From NCBI GenBank assembly GCA_024709285.1, contig JANJWY010000162.1:1-8514 (forward strand): 8,514 bases of DNA. The letters run 5' to 3'. This document shows, one piece after another, positions 6,980 through 8,514 of the stretch (position 1 is its first letter; the number at the start of each line of letters is the position of its first letter). The translations under genes were made by a program, and so were the position numbers. Below the pieces are notes generated by a model. That model searched no databases and was not told the origin of the DNA. It saw only the letters and a list, made by a program, of their open reading frames with translations. The stretch is from Erysipelotrichaceae bacterium. Lineage in GTDB: Bacteria; Bacillota_I; Bacilli_A; Erysipelotrichales; Erysipelotrichaceae.

Positions 6980-7334
6980 GTTTTTTCTCCTTTGCTTGAG
7001 CAACCCACTGAGGCAACAGTTTTGCCAGAGTACTGAAACCTAAACTCCCTTTGGGAATCTTTGCTGCCCTGCCTCCCTTAGAAGCAGTGCGAAGCGTTTG
7101 CTGACGTGCAGCTTTCAGAGACAACCGAAGCTGATGACCGGTCGAATCGACATCAATGATTTTTAATGTTACCCGCTCACCAATCTGAACGTATTGTGCT
7201 ATATCACGCACAAAAGAATCCGATAACTCGGATATATGGACCAGACCGCTGGTTTTCTCATCAATATATACAAAAGCACCATAGGGCTGAATGCCCGTAA
7301 TAACGCCTTCGACAATTTGTCCGGGTATGTACAT
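6972..7334 (-). CDS. S1-domain RNA-binding protein, YugI/CvfD (general stress protein 13) family
   Basis: A 120-residue protein with one S1 domain at about 1-75: GQIVEGVITGIQPYGAFVYI, then GLVHISELS (30-38), then VKIIDVD-like and LRLSLKAA (69-76). A basic linker (about 77-97) leads to a short C-terminal motif GFSTLAKLLPQWV (99-111), which is typical of the YugI/CvfD/GSP13 group. These proteins bind RNA and associate with the ribosome; CvfD acts as a post-transcriptional regulator in Streptococcus pneumoniae. The ATG has AAGGGG 8 bases upstream. The gene lies directly before pgi and overlaps it by 8 bases; in Bacillus subtilis yugI also lies close to pgi (yugL), so the linkage fits a known neighbourhood. 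The role here is inferred from the family. Confidence 0.88.
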   Translation of the reverse strand: MYIPGQIVEGVITGIQPYGAFVYIDEKTSGLVHISELSDSFVRDIAQYVQIGERVTLKIIDVDSTGHQLRLSLKAARQQTLRTASKGGRAAKIPKGSLGFSTLAKLLPQWVAQAKEKKHD

Positions 7335-7362
7335 CGTCGTCGCCCCTTTTTAAATCAAAGTA

Positions 7363-7373
7363 ATTATAACACA
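7363..7373 (-). promoter_or_regulatory. Predicted S1-pgi promoter (extended -10)
   Basis: On the minus strand TGTGTTATAAT gives a full TRTGnTATAAT extended -10, with TATAAT at 7363-7368. No good -35 is visible at 16-18 bases, where the sequence is occupied by the -10 of the divergent promoter. The predicted start near 7356 leaves a leader of about 22 bases, just long enough for the ribosome binding site. Confidence 0.7.
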
Positions 7374-7380
7374 TGAAAAC

Positions 7381-7398
7381 TTGAATTGTGTTATAATA
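7381..7398 (+). promoter_or_regulatory. Predicted yuiD-nifU promoter (extended -10, 18-base repeat)
   Basis: TTGAATTGTGTTATAATA contains TATAAT (7392-7397) with the TGTGT extension. The same 18 bases occur at 1716-1733 in the apbE promoter. No recognisable -35 is present, so recognition would rest on the extended -10. The predicted start is near 7403-7405, right at the ribosome binding site. Confidence 0.7.
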
Positions 7399-7420
7399 TT
7401 CGACGGAAGAGGTGATGCCG

Positions 7421-7876
7421 ATGCTAGGGATCATGTACCCCTTTTACGCAGCACTATTTGCGAATCTGGTGGCACAAAGTTTAAAACCTGTCTTTCACTA
7501 CATTCGTACGCGGCAGTGGAAACCCTTGCTCATCATCGAAAGCGGCGGATTTCCAAGTTCTCACACTTCTACAGTAACTGCATTGACATTGGCTGTCGGA
7601 ATTCAGGAAAATTTCTACTCCACGATTTTCGCAGTAACGTTGGGATTCAGTTTGATCGTTGCCTACGACGCCGCCAACGTACGATATTACGCCGGTCAAA
7701 ACATCAAAGTCACTCAACAGCTGATCCGGGATATTCAGTTATTAACAAAAATCCAATTGGACGATCCCATATATTTAGTTAAAATCAAAGAAGTTTTGGG
7801 GCATAAATGGACCGAAGTCCTCGGTGGTGTCATTGTCGGATTAACTATGGCTACTATCGTATATTTTCTGAAATGA
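7421..7876 (+). CDS. YuiD-type divergent PAP2 family membrane protein (DUF212)
   Basis: A 151-residue membrane protein of the YuiD family, distantly related to PAP2/acid phosphatase-haloperoxidase proteins. The substrate is unknown. Family motifs: GGFPSSHTSTVTAL (42-55), AYDAANVRYYAGQ (81-93), EVLGHKWTEVLGG (124-136). Hydrophobic segments lie at about 7-22, 50-61, 66-83 and 131-150. The SSH of the first motif is shared with PAP2 phosphatases, but the arginine-rich first PAP2 motif is not obvious, so phosphatase activity is unproven. The ATG at 7421 is chosen because GAGGTG (7409-7414) lies 6 bases upstream; GTG 7412 and ATG 7415, three and two codons earlier in the same frame, overlap that site. 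Eight bases separate its stop from the NifU-like gene, so both are on one transcript. Confidence 0.88.
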   Translation: MLGIMYPFYAALFANLVAQSLKPVFHYIRTRQWKPLLIIESGGFPSSHTSTVTALTLAVGIQENFYSTIFAVTLGFSLIVAYDAANVRYYAGQNIKVTQQLIRDIQLLTKIQLDDPIYLVKIKEVLGHKWTEVLGGVIVGLTMATIVYFLK

Positions 7877-7884
7877 GGTAAAAT

Positions 7885-8124
7885 ATGGATACAGAAATCA
7901 AAGAGCAAATCATTGACACGCTCGATAAAATAAGGCCGTACATCCAAAGAGATGGCGGAGATGTGGAATTCGTGGATATGGACGCCGATGGTGTTGTTTA
8001 TGTCCGGATGATGGGTGCGTGTGTCGGCTGTTTCGCAGCAGATGACACGATCAAATTAGGCGTAGAAGCCATCCTCATGGACGAAATCCCATTTGTTAAA
8101 GAAGTTCGAGTCGTCGAAGATTAA
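7885..8124 (+). CDS. NifU-like C-terminal domain Fe-S protein (Nfu type)
   Basis: A 79-residue stand-alone NifU C-terminal domain, the type that holds a labile [4Fe-4S] cluster between two subunits and passes it to target proteins. The domain runs almost the full length: IRPYIQRDGGDVEFVDMD (16-33), the cluster motif MMGACVGCFAADDTIK (42-57) with C46 and C49, and a closing VKEVRVVED. The usual residue after the second Cys is Pro; here it is Phe50, a mild departure. The ATG has GAGG 6 bases upstream, which overlaps the TGA of the yuiD-like gene (8-base gap), so translation is probably coupled. A role in maturing Fe-S proteins such as RnfC/RnfB is plausible but is inference. The gene ends directly at a strong terminator. 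Confidence 0.92.
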   Translation: MDTEIKEQIIDTLDKIRPYIQRDGGDVEFVDMDADGVVYVRMMGACVGCFAADDTIKLGVEAILMDEIPFVKEVRVVED

Positions 8125-8147
8125 AATCCGGTCACCCGGATTTTTTT
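8124..8147 (+). terminator. Intrinsic terminator of the yuiD-nifU unit
   Basis: AAATCCGG / CCGGATTT form an 8-base-pair stem around a TCAC loop, followed by a run of seven T (8141-8147). It begins at the last base of the NifU-like stop codon. Read leftward it has only a short TTTT tail, so it may serve the convergent gene less well. Confidence 0.88.
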
Positions 8148-8157
8148 ATTTATCTAA

Positions 8158-8514
8158 TCATAACTTCATTCTGAATCTTCGGCTTTTCGTAATTAAAACA
8201 AAAATCATTATTGCCAAAACCGCAAGTACTCCGGACAGAATCCAAAATATAATGACATAATTCGAGTCAGTTTCGGCAATTTCTAGAATCCCATTGACAA
8301 GCAGCCCATTGATCAACACCACGATGGCGGAATGATAGAAAAATGAAAGCATACGATAGAGCCGGTGTCCCCATAGTCGTGCCTTAAAAAACCACCGCAA
8401 TCCTACCCATAGGATTCCCCCAAGCAAAACAGGCAAAAACATCAGAGTCATGCTCAAAGAACTGATTCCGTGACTGAAAATAGCATATGTCCGGTCAAAT
8501 GCCAGTAAAAGTAC
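8158..8514 (-). CDS. Membrane protein of unknown function, C-terminal part (cut by window edge)
   Basis: I do not recognise this protein. The minus-strand frame stays open to the right edge of the window, so the TTG at 8457 is probably not the start: the 19 codons before it (VLLLAFDRTYAIFSHGISS) continue without a stop, and no ribosome binding site is seen there. The 118 visible residues hold three clear hydrophobic segments (about 22-45, 57-80 and 85-108), with a fourth possibly ending near the edge. A basic tail, TKSRRFRMKL, suggests a cytoplasmic C-terminus by the positive-inside rule. It converges on the NifU-like gene, 33 bases between stops. No catalytic motif is visible, and no family is claimed. 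Confidence 0.75.
   Translation of the reverse strand, partial: VLLLAFDRTYAIFSHGISSLSMTLMFLPVLLGGILWVGLRWFFKARLWGHRLYRMLSFFYHSAIVVLINGLLVNGILEIAETDSNYVIIFWILSGVLAVLAIMIFVLITKSRRFRMKL

Noticed and set aside
6980..7003. Longer pgi product from an upstream start at 7003
   Set aside because: The start is a non-ATG codon inside the S1 gene, and the strong ribosome binding site AAAGGAG points to 6979.
7381..7782. Rightward open frame of 133 codons overlapping the yuiD-like gene
   Set aside because: It would begin on the promoter repeat and its translation has no family features; the other frame carries the YuiD motifs.
1..8514. Possible mobile element, CRISPR array, tRNA or defence system
   Set aside because: No transposase or integrase motifs, no terminal repeats, no regularly spaced repeats and no tRNA-like cloverleaf were seen; most genes are of core or common families.

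Overview
The window reads as ordinary chromosome of a Gram-positive, low-to-moderate G+C bacterium (Bacillota). The evidence is the set of families: an Rnf complex, a lipoprotein ApbE, an LtaS-type polyanion synthase, a YugI/CvfD-like S1 protein, a YuiD-type protein and a stand-alone NifU C-terminal domain. The strong Shine-Dalgarno sites and TRTGnTATAAT promoters fit as well. UGG encodes Trp and UGA is used as a stop, so the standard code applies. The Rnf/ApbE/LtaS-like mix and the divergent RnfC suggest an anaerobic or fermentative member such as the Erysipelotrichia, but that placement is inference.

Left part (1-4925): rnfD (cut by the window edge) and rnfC run leftward as the start of an rnf operon. 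From the same roughly 180-base regulatory gap, apbE (FAD:protein FMN transferase, lipoprotein) runs rightward, followed by an LtaS-like membrane phosphoglycerol transferase with no terminator visible between them. A compact bidirectional terminator closes this unit. ApbE is the enzyme family that attaches FMN to RnfG and RnfD, so the divergent pair makes functional sense.

Middle (4926-7380): three leftward genes. An AIM24-family protein has its own promoter. Upstream of it, a small S1-domain RNA-binding protein gene overlaps pgi (glucose-6-phosphate isomerase) by 8 bases. The S1-pgi unit has its own terminator.

Right part (7381-8514): a rightward two-gene unit, yuiD-like (divergent PAP2-type membrane protein) and a NifU-like Fe-S protein, ends in a strong terminator. 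A leftward membrane protein of unknown function is cut by the right edge of the window.

I see no mobile element, CRISPR array, RNA gene, prophage or defence system. The more interesting signals are regulatory. The extended -10 sequence TGTGTTATAAT occurs four times, as two divergent pairs. The two rightward copies lie in an identical 18-base repeat. One pair is so close that RNA polymerase could probably bind only one side at a time. Several transcripts appear to have very short leaders. There is no stretch over 300 bases without a gene.
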